From contig NC_071338.1 of assembly GCF_027744825.2 (NCBI RefSeq), positions 27,093,501-27,157,500 of the forward strand: a stretch of DNA of 64,000 nucleotides. Reading direction: 5' to 3'. Shown piece after piece: positions 50,065 through 64,000 of the stretch. This DNA comes from Synchiropus splendidus. Taxonomy: Eukaryota; Chordata; Actinopteri; Syngnathiformes; Callionymidae. Position 1 is the stretch's first letter. Each line of letters begins with the position of its first letter. The position numbers were made by a program, and so were the translations under genes. The notes under the pieces are model-generated. The model did no database searches, was not told where the DNA came from, and was given only the letters and a program-made list of their open reading frames with translations.

Positions 50065-53000
50065 CTAACAAGCACAGCAGCTGTAGCACACAATTTGTGT
50101 TAGGAAGTGTGACGATGAGCGACATGAGCTTCGTAGAAGACTGCAGTATCATGTCAAACCAGACAGATTTCAGATGTTTACCTCAAAAAAAAAAGTTTAA
50201 TGAACATAACCAGCATCATTAAGTTTGTCGTACAAGTAAACGGCAAGTTCAAAGTATGCCAAAGTATTAAAAGAGCTTTAATTTTTACCTCTACAAAGAG
50301 CCTTTCCACAAATCACCGTTGTGAAGGGACACGTGGTATATAGGCCTCAGTGGGTTATTTAGATCAATAGGAGACGCTATTTGTGTTTACTTACTGACTA
50401 AAACTCCTCCAATAGTGTGTGTACAGTAGATGGCATATTTAGAACTTTTGGTGAAATTATGTCAGAGTCACAATGTGTCAATACTTCACCATCTTTTGAT
50501 GCCAATCTCCTGTTCCTAATCCTGCGTGGTAAATTTCTAAAGACGCTAATGAGGAGAAGGGAAAGAAAAGCAGACCACGAAAATGACTTCTCATTTGCAT
50601 TTTGTTCATTATAATACCATGGATGGGTTTTTCATTAATAGTTTGATTTAATTAACCCAAAAAAGCACATTTTTAATATGAGCCGTCTCTGCTGGTGACA
50701 ATCTCCCGCTGTGTTATCTTTGTAATTTGATAAAGCTTCATTTAAGATAGAAGTGAAATGAGGAAAAAAAGAAGGTTCAGTGATTGCAGCCTCCTCCCAC
50801 TCTATGAAAGGATCCACTAGTATAAATTAGGGACATGCCTGTCATTATTGTAGGAGAAGCAAGCTATTACCACACTTTGGAAAAACAAATGGAAAAAGAA
50901 ACTTTTGTGATCAGTTTTGTAAACCATTGTTATCCAACTAATTCACTACATTTTTTGTTTGTTTTTTTGTCAAAGATAGTGTAAAACATTTCTGTGTAAA
51001 TCCATTGCCTCATTTATACGATCAATTGTGTATTTTTACACAAAGGTACAAAATGTCTGGAGTTGCCTCCCAGTGTCATAGAATTAGCTACATATAGACT
51101 TTACCCAATTGGGTTGGAGTTGAGCCACTCAGTGACCACAGGCTCAGTCAGAACCAATAAGTGAGGCTTGCTGTTTATGTTCAGGTGCAGACAACAAGCT
51201 GACTTTTTGCCCTCAAACGTGATCCTCCGTTACATGAAAGGACCTTCTTCCACCGAGTCCCTAGAGCTATCTGGACCATTCAGTCCAACCTTTAGATGAA
51301 TCATGTTTTGTTTTTTTAATTTCAAGTGAGTGAGACGCAAACACGTTTCATTGTGTTGTACACCTTTATAACAATTTCAGACTGACAAATGAATATCAAA
51401 ATTAGTATCAACACCAGACCAAAAAATGATGACTCCATCTAGGTAGTCTTTCCTGTTTCACTGATGTGCAACCATATCCTGACTAAGAAACCCAACCTCA
51501 CTAAATGATGCCATCTGGGTTGGATTAAGTGAACATTTCCACGCAATTTACTGATGTGCAAGCTGTCAATTTCAGAGGCATGAGAGACAGAAAAATAATA
51601 AATGAATACATGGGATATCAACAGAGAAGCTTAAAGTTAAATCGGTTCTTGCTGCGCAGAAACCTAATCCGTACAATTAATGCGAGAAAATTATAGCATG
51701 GATCTTAGTGGCAGTTTTGAACCATAAGTTATTGATTTGGAAATGAAAACCTGTATCTTCAAGGTTAAATCCAGTCCACCCTCATTACCTCCCTGTCCTT
51801 GAGAGGCCTGCGCCAAGGCTGCTGCAAGGAGTAGAAAGAGCTGCTTTAATGAAGGTGAATTTAATGGGATTTAATGTAGCTAGGGGCAATGGAGCAGCAG
51901 AGATATGGTTTTAACAAAGAGCGAGGGACCAGGGGCACAGCCATGAGAGCAGCCATTTTCCCCATTCCTTTATTTATTTCACATTTGACTGAGCGTAGTA
52001 AAAGCACAAGCCATTTTTTATCTGAGTCAGCTCCCGGAGTCAGTGGGAAGACAGCCGTTAAAAGGACAGCCGACGCTTCATCTTTACACCTCATTCTTCT
52101 TGATCCGCTTAAGGCATACGGCTATTTATGATCGTCTTAAGTAACCCCTTAATGGTCAAAAAAAATTGTTTGAAAATAAAACTAATGTTCCTGTTCTATG
52201 TCACGTCCTATGTTTCCAGTAATATAGGAGCCACGTGTAAACTAGCGTGGGGCACGACCATGGCTTAAAGGCCATCAGAAAATGTCTTTTTAGAGATGAA
52301 ATCTCAAGTGGTCAAACGTATTAAAACAAAGTGGAAACATCGAAAACAAACAGATGACACATAACACATCATGGAGGTGGAGGTGGACATGAACATGACG
52401 TTTTCGGCATATTATTTGCAGAAAAATCTTGAAAGACACTCCATAATGACTGAAGGCCATTGCTTGTAGAACTCATGACCTCATGTATCGCGTGAGGACG
52501 GCTTGGATTCGAGACAGATGATTAAAAACTAGTGTTTTAACTGTCACTGATGCAGTAAATGACAAAATATCCCCCCTCTGCTTCCGTTCCGTGATTTTTT
52601 TTTTGTTAATTTGTTTTAATTTTACAATGAGTTTTATTGGGGAAAATGTGTTTTCAAACAAGAGCATTTTAAAATCAAGTGAAATATATACGTTTATATT
52701 AGTCAGAGAAATAACTCGAAAACAAGAGAAGCCATTCCAATGGAATTTTCAGAAAGAAGAGTAGAAAATTTAGCGGTGGATTCTGGATTGGAATCTACTA
52801 ACCTTCTTCAGAGACAGCATCTAATTGTCTCCTGTGGATGGATGTGCAGGCATTTTGACCTCTTGCTTGTGACTTAATAAGGCACCAGTGACCGGTTTCT
52901 ACATACTGTAAGTTCTACAATTCAACATAACTCCGTTAGCGGCTGGGAAAACCCTGAATCGGCAATAAAAATAAAATTAAAAAATCACAATTAGGTTGAA

Positions 53001-55189
53001 AAAAGAGCACCTTGGGAGAGTTCTGGGAACTCTATGTATTTCCTCCATTTAGTTCCTTTTATTCCCCAAACCATCAAGCTGAACTTTGGAGCCCACTAAA
53101 CATAACTATGCAAAATCGACTTTGTGACATGGAAAAGGAATCAAAAATTTTACAGTGATTTCACATCTGCGTTATTTTGCTCTGTTCTCTTGCAGCAGTG
53201 TTTTTATAGACAAGTTTTTCATACTTTCCAATACCCCACTGTGTGGTTGCCTAAGGCTTTTTAACAAAAGGTTTTTAGGACAAGCACTTTACATTCATCA
53301 TCACCTTCTATTATTATGTATACAGAGCTCCACCAGACACGGAATCCCGTTTGCAGTCTGGCCTTTCAGCTGCCAGGTCGCAATCACCTGGTGACACCTC
53401 CGGCTTGATATGAACAATATGTACTTTCTGTGAGCAACATAAAAGATCCACTCATACAGTAATACGCTATAAATATTCCTAAATCCTGAAAACCAAGTTA
53501 CGCTCAAAGCTCTTTCTTTGTAAAGCAATTCCTTTCTCTTCTCCTATACAGACTCCTCTGACAAAAGTCTTCAGAGAAGACGCCATTCTGAAACAAGGTG
53601 AAAAGGAAATTTAAGGGTTGAGGTTAGTGATTTCATTCAACATCTAACTGAAGCTAAGAAGTCAATTTGGGCTGAAACTAGACAAACCTATTATACAAGC
53701 CAAAACTGTTCTGATCACACAAAAATCCTCAATTCAGTAACTTTCCATTCTCTTAGTTTGACCCAAGTGTTGACCCGTGTCTTATAATCTTTCACTCAAA
53801 CACTACAGATAGATTATACATGATTTAAATTTGTATTTTTTTAATTCATAAATATGAATGTTAGGGCAAAACAACATTTGAGCATTTAACATTTTAACAA
53901 CATTTAACATTTGAGCAGAATAGCCAGGTTCTGAGCACAACTACATATGAACTCCCTCTGTTTCAGTCAATATATTTTGTTAGTTGAAGCAACATGTACA
54001 TGGAATGCAAGTTTCTTAAGTACCTTTTTATCCAAACTTATCCACAAAGTGTGGTACATCAATGAATGAAAGTCATTTGTACGTAAAAAGACTGACCTCC
54101 CGTGGTGCAAGCAATTATACATAGAAATCCTCAATGGGAAAAATAAAAAGATTTACTCATCAATAGAATACTTGCTGTTTCAAATCATCTTCGAAGAACT
54201 CTGCACTTATTCATTTGATTTGTAGCTATGAAAAATAAAAGCGAGCCTGTTAGAATAAATCTATATTCGACCCTGACACAAAAAAAAAACGTCTTTTTTT
54301 TTTATAATCATCCAGGCCTTTCGGCTTCCACAATAAAGAAAAGTAGAAAACAGATGTGTGGCACATGAATGCTCCTTGAGATGGCCACACAGAGAAATTC
54401 CTTATTAACTCTGACAAGGAAAAAAGGGCAAGAGGGAAAGAAAACCTCTCTACACTTGATCTCTTCCTGAACTTCAGCTGGTCATGTACTCCTGAACCCA
54501 CATCTTAAATTACTTAATCAGGACTGTGACCGTGAAACTTGAAAGGATACTAGAAAATAACAACCGCCTTTAGAATCCACTTATGGAATTGTCCACCATT
54601 GAGTATTTGAAATATACACTGGTGGGGATCTGGACTTTCATTGGGAATGTTGTAAGCAAAGTAGGCATTTTGGTAGGCCTCTCACAATGGTGATCTGAAG
54701 AGGCCTTTTATACATGAAGCACCAAGATTATTTTGTATGATGCATAACTCACAGTAAACTATCTATCAGGGCTAGTGGAAATACAGAAATCCCTATACCT
54801 ATTAACAGTCTTTCACACCCCAGCAAAAGGAGGACGCCTTCATGGCCTGTCTCTCCTCTTCCTGTACATGACCACTCACAAAGACTGGATACATACTGCG
54901 TTAGACAGGGTGTCTTTTATGGAGATGAGTATTACAGTGACACCCAGCTTACAGGTTTAGTTTAAAATTAAATGTATGACTAGCATACTGCATTCCTCTC
55001 CATCGCATAACTCAACTCATGGACATGAAGATGCCCCCAGATCTACCTAACAGTTTCCATCTGAGGGGGCCTCATCCATTACAGGAAATTATCCTGCGAC
55101 ATGCTTCTACAAACCTATGTTCATGAATACTGGGTCATGACAGAAAGTGGCATACTTGGGTTACATCCACCTGTATTTTGTTTTGTTTT
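50065..55189. other. Non-coding stretch, nothing recognised
   Basis: About 5 kb of A+T-rich DNA. Contains short local duplications (for example AACATTTGAGCA twice near 53870-53925) and a TTTTG pentamer run at 55175-55195. No gene or element supported. Confidence 0.5.
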
Positions 55190-55195
55190 GTTTTG

Positions 55196-55953
55196 TACGG
55201 AGCCCTGGAAGTGACATGCATGTGTTTATTTTTTTTGGAGGTGACATGCATGACTTTATTTTTTTTAGCCCGAGATAACAGTTATCTCGAGATAATTTTT
55301 ATCTCGAGAAACGACTACTTCCTGTAACCACTTTGTCTCCCATGACTTTGTAGCTATTCGTCAATGTTGTCATTCACTGTCTGCAAGTCAGAATATTGCT
55401 GATGGCCAAGTCTGTGCGCTTTTCACACTCTGATCAAGTGCCTTCTACTCAAAATAATACCACATGTGGCTACCATGACTGTATTTTTTTTTCTCCCAAG
55501 ATAACAGTTATCTCGACATAATTTGTATCACAAGATAATTTGTATCTCGGGATAAAAAAAATAAAAAAAAATACAGTCATGCATGTCGCTTCCAGGGACT
55601 CGTAAATGCCACATATGGTATTATTTTGAGTAGAAGGCACTTGATCAGAGTGTTAAAAGCGCACAGACTAGCAGAGAGTGACTGACAATGTTGGCGAACA
55701 GTTACGAAGCCATGGGAGACATAGTGGTTACAGTGGGGGACGTACACAAAATACATGGTGTATACAAAGACGTATGCAAAACGTTTTGCCAGGGAGGCAG
55801 TTACGCATTCGCTGATATCAACGATTGTAAATTGAAATAAAAATCGTGATAATGTGTATCTCGAGATCATTGTTATCTCGGGGTAAAAAGAAAAAAAAAC
55901 TCCTGCACACCACATCCAAAAAAACACATGCATGTCACTTCCAGGGCTTCGTA
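55196..55953. mobile_element. Composite foldback DNA element with TIRs and TSD
   Basis: The outer ends TACGGAGCCCTGGAAGTGAC and the inverse complement TACGAAGCCCTGGAAGTGAC match at 28 of 29 bases through ATGCATGTG, flanked by GTTTTG on both sides (55190-55195, 55954-55959). A third, inward copy of the same terminus (TACGAGTCCCTGGAAGCGAC on the minus strand) ends at 55604. So 55196-55604 is itself a complete short element. The remainder (55605-55953) is an inverted partial copy: 55322-55470 and 55608-55733 are long inverse complements. Palindromic TTATCTCGAGATAA-like motifs recur near each end. There is no coding capacity. The left GTTTTG lies in a TTTTG run, so the target duplication is probable rather than certain. 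Confidence 0.75.
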
Positions 55954-58134
<2,181 letters not shown>

Positions 58135-60589
58135 GCCACCATATTGTTAGTCTAAATGCTTCACCATGCTGACCATAATACCTTGTGACAGCAGCATGTG
58201 TGTAATCTTTATGAATAAAGGAAATAAATTATTTATGTGACTGAGGGTCACACTTAGATTTGGTGAGCCCAAGGTCAGGGAGACTGGCAGGTACACAATG
58301 TGGAGAGGAAGGCCAGACAGTTAAAGCCAACAAAAAGAAAGAATAAGAAAAAAAAAAACCTGGGATGTTGAGAATTACTAAGATTTTTTCTTTTCTTGAA
58401 CAATACATTTTGGTACCTTTATACATTTTGGTATCTTTATATGCCTCTTACTAAAGAGTGAAAGAAGCATCAAGTCCACATTTGTCTCAAATAGGGTGAA
58501 AGATTTTTGTCACAAACAGTGCTTGAAATAGACATTTTTTTAATGTATCTGCAGTTGATGAAAAACAAACGCTGTGATGACAGACACTGGATTACCTCTA
58601 CTCTGTCTCGCCCTAGTGTTAAGAATAGGTACTACAACTGCATTTCTTTGACTTACTGCACTCTGGAGGCGCGTGTTCTGAAGTCATGTTACCTCCTGCC
58701 GTTTTTTATTCTTTACCTATCAATCATTGAAACAAAGCTGGAGTCTGCGAGTCGGTGGCAGGGAGGTCTGACCTGCGGCCTTGCGTGACATTCAAGAAAG
58801 GAGTGCTACTCACCCAGGAAATCCCATTACAGCAAAGTATGATGGATATCAGTGCTGGTGAACCTCATACGTGGTCTGACATATAATTCGTTATAATTTG
58901 GGACACGGGGAATGGTCACCTTTATTCTATTCTTTCACTTTTCAAAACTCCAAGCACACACTTCATGTTGCACCTTCTATCATCTAGTCTTGTTACTGCC
59001 TTTTGTAACCAGTCAAGATGGATTCGGCTGATATAAACTGAAGAAGGATTTCATTTGTGAACATGGGTGCGTAATGTCAGCAAAGGAACTACATCTGAAC
59101 TAACACTTTACAGCAAAATCCATGATCTAAAAGTGTCATGTTCATTCCATGAGATGTTTCACCCAAATACTATTAGTAGCTAATCAAGATTCTATATTTT
59201 AATTTGGCCAAAAATGTCTCATTTTTTGTTTGGTTTTCTGTGAAATTGCCCCTCGGTGTGTGTGTGTGTGTGTATTCCAGCCTCTCACCCAACTGAAGAT
59301 GTATGTATGTTTGAGTGCTGTAGGAGAAGGGTTCAGTTGGTCCACTGTGAGCAACACTGTCATCCAGGGGCCGGGATTCATGACTGCTGTCTGTCACTCT
59401 GCTACCTTTAATAACTCACGCATACACTTGCAGAGTGGATCGGCAACATGTTCCCAGGTGTATTCTGCGTTTCATGTGGGTCATAGGCCCCGCCCCAGCA
59501 CTGATTTGTTCTCTTCCTGCTTTTATCTCAGTTTCAATCTCAACATTTTTTAAGAATTACTCACAGCAACTGTGCTTGCAGTCCTTGCGTCTAATGTTTT
59601 AGCTAGCAACCCACTGCCACTGGTTTCATCTCCTTCTCCTTCTGTGGTGTTTCCCATTGGGGGTTGCCAGAACCAGTCCAACTCCTTCATCTTGATGACC
59701 GTCCCTTGTCACACATCATGGCTTCCAAACCCGTTCCTCTTTTTCCGTCTTCTCGTTTTGCTCCATCACCAATAGTCTACCTCTTCTCCATGTGTCCAAA
59801 CTATCCGGCCTTTTTCACTGTCTTTTCCAGCTTTTCCATAGAGGGCCGCTAGAAGTTTTACGTTTTACACCACTGGGCTGTGAGCTGCTTGGCGTTAATA
59901 CACTTGTCACATATGGCGGCAGTAGTAAGTCATTGACTTGACAGCTGCAAATTTGTGACAGTTACCAACTATGTTCTTGAAAATGATAAAGAAAGTGATG
60001 GCTCCCCCAACAGTAAAAACTGTTCACTTGTTTCAACACTTTCATTCACAGTTACCTTATTTACAGTTTATTTATGAAAAAGGAAATGGTATTCTGGGTA
60101 TTCATAATTTTATTCATGATGTTCAGTTTTTCCAATTTTCTCAACAGGACATGACTTGCACCTAGTTCTGCTGCTAGTTGGACTTTTTGATGACGAATGT
60201 ATTGGCGCTGATCACATGGTTTCATGTCATTTCACAAGGTTTTGGTTTGTTTACATGTGTGGTTATTGAACACAAATGAAAACAGAAGGAGCCGAGGAAG
60301 CCGAATGCACAAAAGTTAGTCTCAAAAATACATAAAATTGAAACAGTCGTTTAAAATAAATAACTCCTGATATATTTTTGCCATCTTGGCCCCCGCTTTC
60401 TGAAGACATTTTTAAACAAATACATTTTCTGCAGACTGTCAGTCACAATCTGAAAGGGATTTTCTATAGGACTTTTGACCAAGCACAACACTGGAATAGA
60501 AAGTTAAAAAAAAAAAAACCTTTCTCCATGTCACAATAAATCCCTGTTATATTTTCAACTATCCATACATCTCTTATTTCATTTCCATG
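58135..60589. other. Non-coding stretch with a TG run
   Basis: A (TG)8-type run lies at 59257-59273 and a two-copy tandem ACATTTTGGTA(C/T)CTTTAT at 58406-58443. Open frames up to 107 codons have no domain. Nothing else recognised. Confidence 0.5.
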
Positions 60590-60850
60590 CTAATCTTAAT
60601 CTGTCATCGTAATAATTAGTGCTCAGAGTTGAATCCACTCGCCAGCTCATTGCCAAATGAAGAAGCTTCCCCAACAGGCTGCTTCTCAAACCCTGATAAC
60701 TGCAAGGCAAATGTATTTTAATCTCTTAATTCAATCTCACTGATCTTTGACCGCAGAAAGCAGTTTCCTTGTTAAATTGTAATCCCTAGCTGGCCCATCT
60801 TCCTAAACTAAGTGTGTAATTTACATAAATTAGAGCCTGGGGGGGGCAGA
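60590..60850. promoter_or_regulatory. Possible conserved non-coding element (texture only)
   Basis: Unique, non-repetitive sequence with several homeodomain-type cores (AATAATTAGTGCTC, CTCTTAATTCAATCTCACTG, AATTTACATAAATTA) and no open frame. Conservation cannot be judged here, so this is only a pointer. Confidence 0.15.
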
Positions 60851-61561
60851 CGCTGAACACCAGCGCCGCACGCCGCACCGAGCGCAAGCTCTTAAAATAG
60901 AAAACCAGGCAATAAAATCAAGCGTGGGCCAGATGCGATCAATGGAGACTTTTCAAAGAGTCCCAAGTCAACTCAGCTGCAGGAGCGGTGAGGATTTCAG
61001 CTGACCGCTGACATCAAACCACTTGAATCAATTCGTACAATGATATGGACCACTTCGGCTTGGTCTGAGGGATGTGCAATAGACTGGAGCCGTCCTTGGA
61101 CCGTCGCCGTCAATGCTGCAGCGGCACGAGGCACCACTGTGAATGGGAGTGAGATGGCTCCTGTCATCCAACAGGCTTTCCTTCTGTTGCCAACAAACTT
61201 AACTGAGGTCAAAGGTCAACATGAGTCAGCAACTTTTTCATCAGCTTTGGATGCCCTTAATCCTGTTGCAGGTGCTCTCCTCCAACCACGTTCAACTGGT
61301 GCCATTGCTGACAACATGAGTCCGCAGATTTAAAATAAGGACCTACTTCCTTTTCTTGTTTTATTTTGTTGCTTTCGCATTGGCTTCCTCTGATCACAAT
61401 CCAAAACAGAGGGTATTAAGTGACTTTTATTTGCCCATGTGCATTAGTGGTTACTGTATGTAGAAGGAGTTGTGGTCGATAACACTTCAAAACTACATTT
61501 TTCAGTTAACTGTTTTAAACTCGGCTCCAGATATTACAGACTTTCCCTGGAGTTGTCTGCT
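60851..61561. other. Non-coding stretch, nothing recognised
   Basis: Includes a locally CpG-rich patch at about 60848-60890. The 97-codon plus-strand frame at 61040-61333 has no domain and is taken as chance. Confidence 0.45.
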
Positions 61562-61830
61562 TGTGTGCGTATGTGTATGAACTTTTAGAGCTATACCTGT
61601 GGGGACCAAGCCTTAGAAACACACCTCCTTGTGGGGAGCTTTTGCTGAAGCCTCATTTTGAGAATTAACACTTCAAAATATCTCAGTCATAATTGAATTT
61701 AGGTTTGGTTGAGGTTCTGGTTAAGGAAAGCCATTTGTTTTTGATGGTCAGGTTTAGGGGGAGAGGCTGGGGAAAGCATGAAAGTCAATGAAATGTCCCC
61801 ACAAAACCATAACTGTGTGCGTGCATGTCT
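61562..61830 (+). repeat. GTGGGGAC/GTCCCCAC-bounded dispersed repeat
   Basis: Opens with TGTGTGCGTATGTGTATGAA, then CTGTGGGGACCAAG, a GTTTGGTTGAGGTTCTGGTTA block and GGTCAGGTTTAGGGGGAG. It ends AGTCAATGAAATGTCCCCAC followed by ACTGTGTGCGTGCATG. The GTGGGGAC and GTCCCCAC words are inverse complements, as in a TG-flanked repeat I recall as widespread in fish genomes. It has no coding capacity; ends are approximate. Confidence 0.6.
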
Positions 61831-62966
61831 GTGGCTGGAGTGTCGAGGATTGTGTGAGTAACCTGCAAAAACAGCCCCTTGTGTTTGATTAATTTTGTTC
61901 TCAATTCCTGCTGCGTTGACTGCTGAGATGAGTGATGACTTGGACACTGACTTGGTGTCTGACTTTGTGGTGTCATATTCAAACCTGTTTTGATGGCTGT
62001 GTTACTGATGAAGGTTCAAGACAGTTTGTCTACACCAAAAATATGACTCTCTGACAGGCTGTTGTCAATACCAAGCAGTCTTCTAATACTGCCGTCACTT
62101 TGAAACTCGACCAGTGGAGTCGGGACAACACATGTTTGTCAATGACACATTTTCTCCTTATTTATCTAGTAAACATTTTTTAGCAGAACAAAAGGCTGAT
62201 TTTTTTTTAAAATTGTATTTATTAATTCATTTTTCAGGATTCTTACGCATGGATACGGCCATCACAGAAATTCCATTGTGAGTTGCAAAAAATTTTTTTA
62301 ACTCAGTTCAGCGTCTAAACTGTGAATGAAGGAATATGATGCAAAGCATTTTTACTTTTCCAAATGGAAGAAGCAGGACTTAAATGACAACAATACAAAT
62401 AATGACATCATTATTATTATCATCATTTATAATCATTCTGGGAAGATATAATAACAACAACAGAGTGTGATGGAAGAAAGCCTTTCAAGTTGTGAGGCAA
62501 GTGAAAATAGCGGAGGCATGTCAGACGGTCGGTAAAGCCTGAAGCAAATTACTTCTCTGGTGGTTTTTTACGTCTCTTGAACCGTCAGCTGCCCAGAATA
62601 AGTGAAGCAGCATCAGGGGCCATAGAGCAAAGGGACCCTAAGAAGGATCCTTGTCCATCATCGTGTTGCTTCAGGCCAAGTCCTGCACACCTCATGTATC
62701 AGAACCCAAACTCGTACAGAAAAGGCAGGATCCCCCTGCTGCATGTTATTAGACTCAAACAGACGAGGACCAGGGATGTGTGGGGGGTGTCCGTTTATAT
62801 TTAGCCTTTAAATTGAGGTTCTAGCTGTAGGCTGGGTTCAGTTACTCTTCAGAAATGACTAAATTGCTCAGGGACCCCACTTAATTATAGCCTGTTTAAT
62901 TGCACCATTAGGTCAGGAATGGCGTGCCAGTGATCATATGCCCTCATATGCATAATAACAACCTGA
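61831..62966. other. Non-coding stretch, nothing recognised
   Basis: Ordinary sequence; short ATT/ATC runs near 62410-62430. No gene supported. Confidence 0.5.
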
Positions 62967-63422
<456 letters not shown>

Positions 63423-63550
63423 ACCCTGCAGTGGTCACCAGTCACAGTGGGCATATAAGGACCGACTCACTCACACACACACACCTGACAATTCACTGGC
63501 CAATTAACCTCTGCAGTCATTTCCTCCTACAGTCCAAAAACATGCAGACC
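63423..63550. repeat. Dispersed repeat fragment with an internal inversion
   Basis: Text of the form CACCAGTCACAGTGGGCATA ... GACTCACTCACACACACACA ... TTCACTGGCCAATTAACCT resembles, in plus orientation, a common fish repeat (CGCCAGTCCATC.CAGGG ... ACTCACACTCACACCTA ... CCAATTAACCT). The following TTTCCTCCTACAGTCCAAAA plus ACATGC matches the same repeat's CATGTTTTTGGACTGT.GGAGGAAA, but in the opposite orientation. The join is near 63516. Confidence 0.4.
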
Positions 63551-64000
63551 TTTATATATTAATACGTTTCTCAGGAGCCTCACAGCGGATCACATGACCC
63601 CCTGGTCACACATCGCCCTGATATCTGATGGAGTTTTTATTAAGCTTCATTAATGTTGTGGCTTTGAACCCTGAGAGCAATAATAACCGACATGTGTTGA
63701 GAACAAGGTCCACTTTAAAAGGTCAGGGTTGATATTGGAACAGGTATTTCCTCAACACCATTCTTCATTAACATTTTGACTTTTAAAGCCACAAATGTTC
63801 TGTTCATCTGTTTCTGTCATCATGAGGATGTGAAAGGATCAGCCAAAAAAAGTGCGGCCCCGGGACCAAATGCTTTGCTAGTCCATCCAGCCCAACAAAA
63901 ACATGACCTTGATCTCCTACATAAGATGTCTGCCATAGGTGAAGGTGAATGGAATACAGTGTGAAAGACAGAAAACTATAAAAATTGAATCTAATACAAA
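63551..64000. other. Non-coding stretch to window end, nothing recognised
   Basis: A 62-codon plus-strand frame at 63776-63964 shows no domain. Nothing else supported. Confidence 0.45.

Overview
The window reads as nuclear DNA of a vertebrate, most likely a teleost fish. It is A+T-rich (roughly 60% by eye) with no prokaryotic gene organisation: no long open frames, ribosome-binding sites or operons. It is strewn with simple-sequence repeats: four long (AT)n tracts, a GATA/GACA tract, a TAAGAA hexanucleotide and several AC/TG runs. It also holds remnants of fish-type repeats: a tRNA-derived SINE with a GCAAGACAC-type core, hAT-like and other short inverted-repeat elements, a broken non-LTR retrotransposon tail, and a GTGGGGAC-bounded repeat. 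The species assignment is inference from repeat style; no marker gene is present.

I found no gene that I can name. Nearly all the sequence looks intronic or intergenic. The longest open frames (up to about 150 codons) show no recognisable domain, begin or end without splice or promoter context, and many are generated by dinucleotide repeats. The best coding hint is a 56-nt candidate exon on the minus strand at 48080-48135. It has a long polypyrimidine acceptor, a good GTAAGC donor and an open frame. A second minus-strand candidate at 49938-50064 ends in the matching splice phase. Weaker exon-like signals lie at 13176-13239, 22985-23046 and 48683-48772. All need transcript or comparative support.

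Layout. 1-5.5 kb: plain non-coding DNA with a weak TATA/donor combination near 4.65 kb. 5.5-6.6 kb: an end fragment of an inverted-repeat element, then a non-LTR retrotransposon 3' end interrupted by about 415 bp of unrelated DNA. 6.6-13 kb: non-coding, with two hAT-like end fragments. 13.2-13.45 kb: candidate exon, a perfect 15-bp hairpin and an (AT)n tract. 13.5-42.4 kb: mostly unannotatable sequence with scattered simple repeats, two degenerate repeat fragments, and a stretch resembling conserved non-coding DNA (26.5-26.9 kb). 42.4-43.1 kb: three mobile-element pieces packed together. 45.97-46.42 kb: a complete hAT-like miniature element. 48-50 kb: candidate exons and a SINE. 55.2-55.95 kb: a composite foldback element with terminal inverted repeats and flanking GTTTTG copies. 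57-64 kb: long microsatellites, another conserved-looking stretch (60.6-60.85 kb) and two dispersed repeats.

No pathway or gene cooperation can be described. The most informative objects are the mobile-element structures and the candidate minus-strand exon(s).
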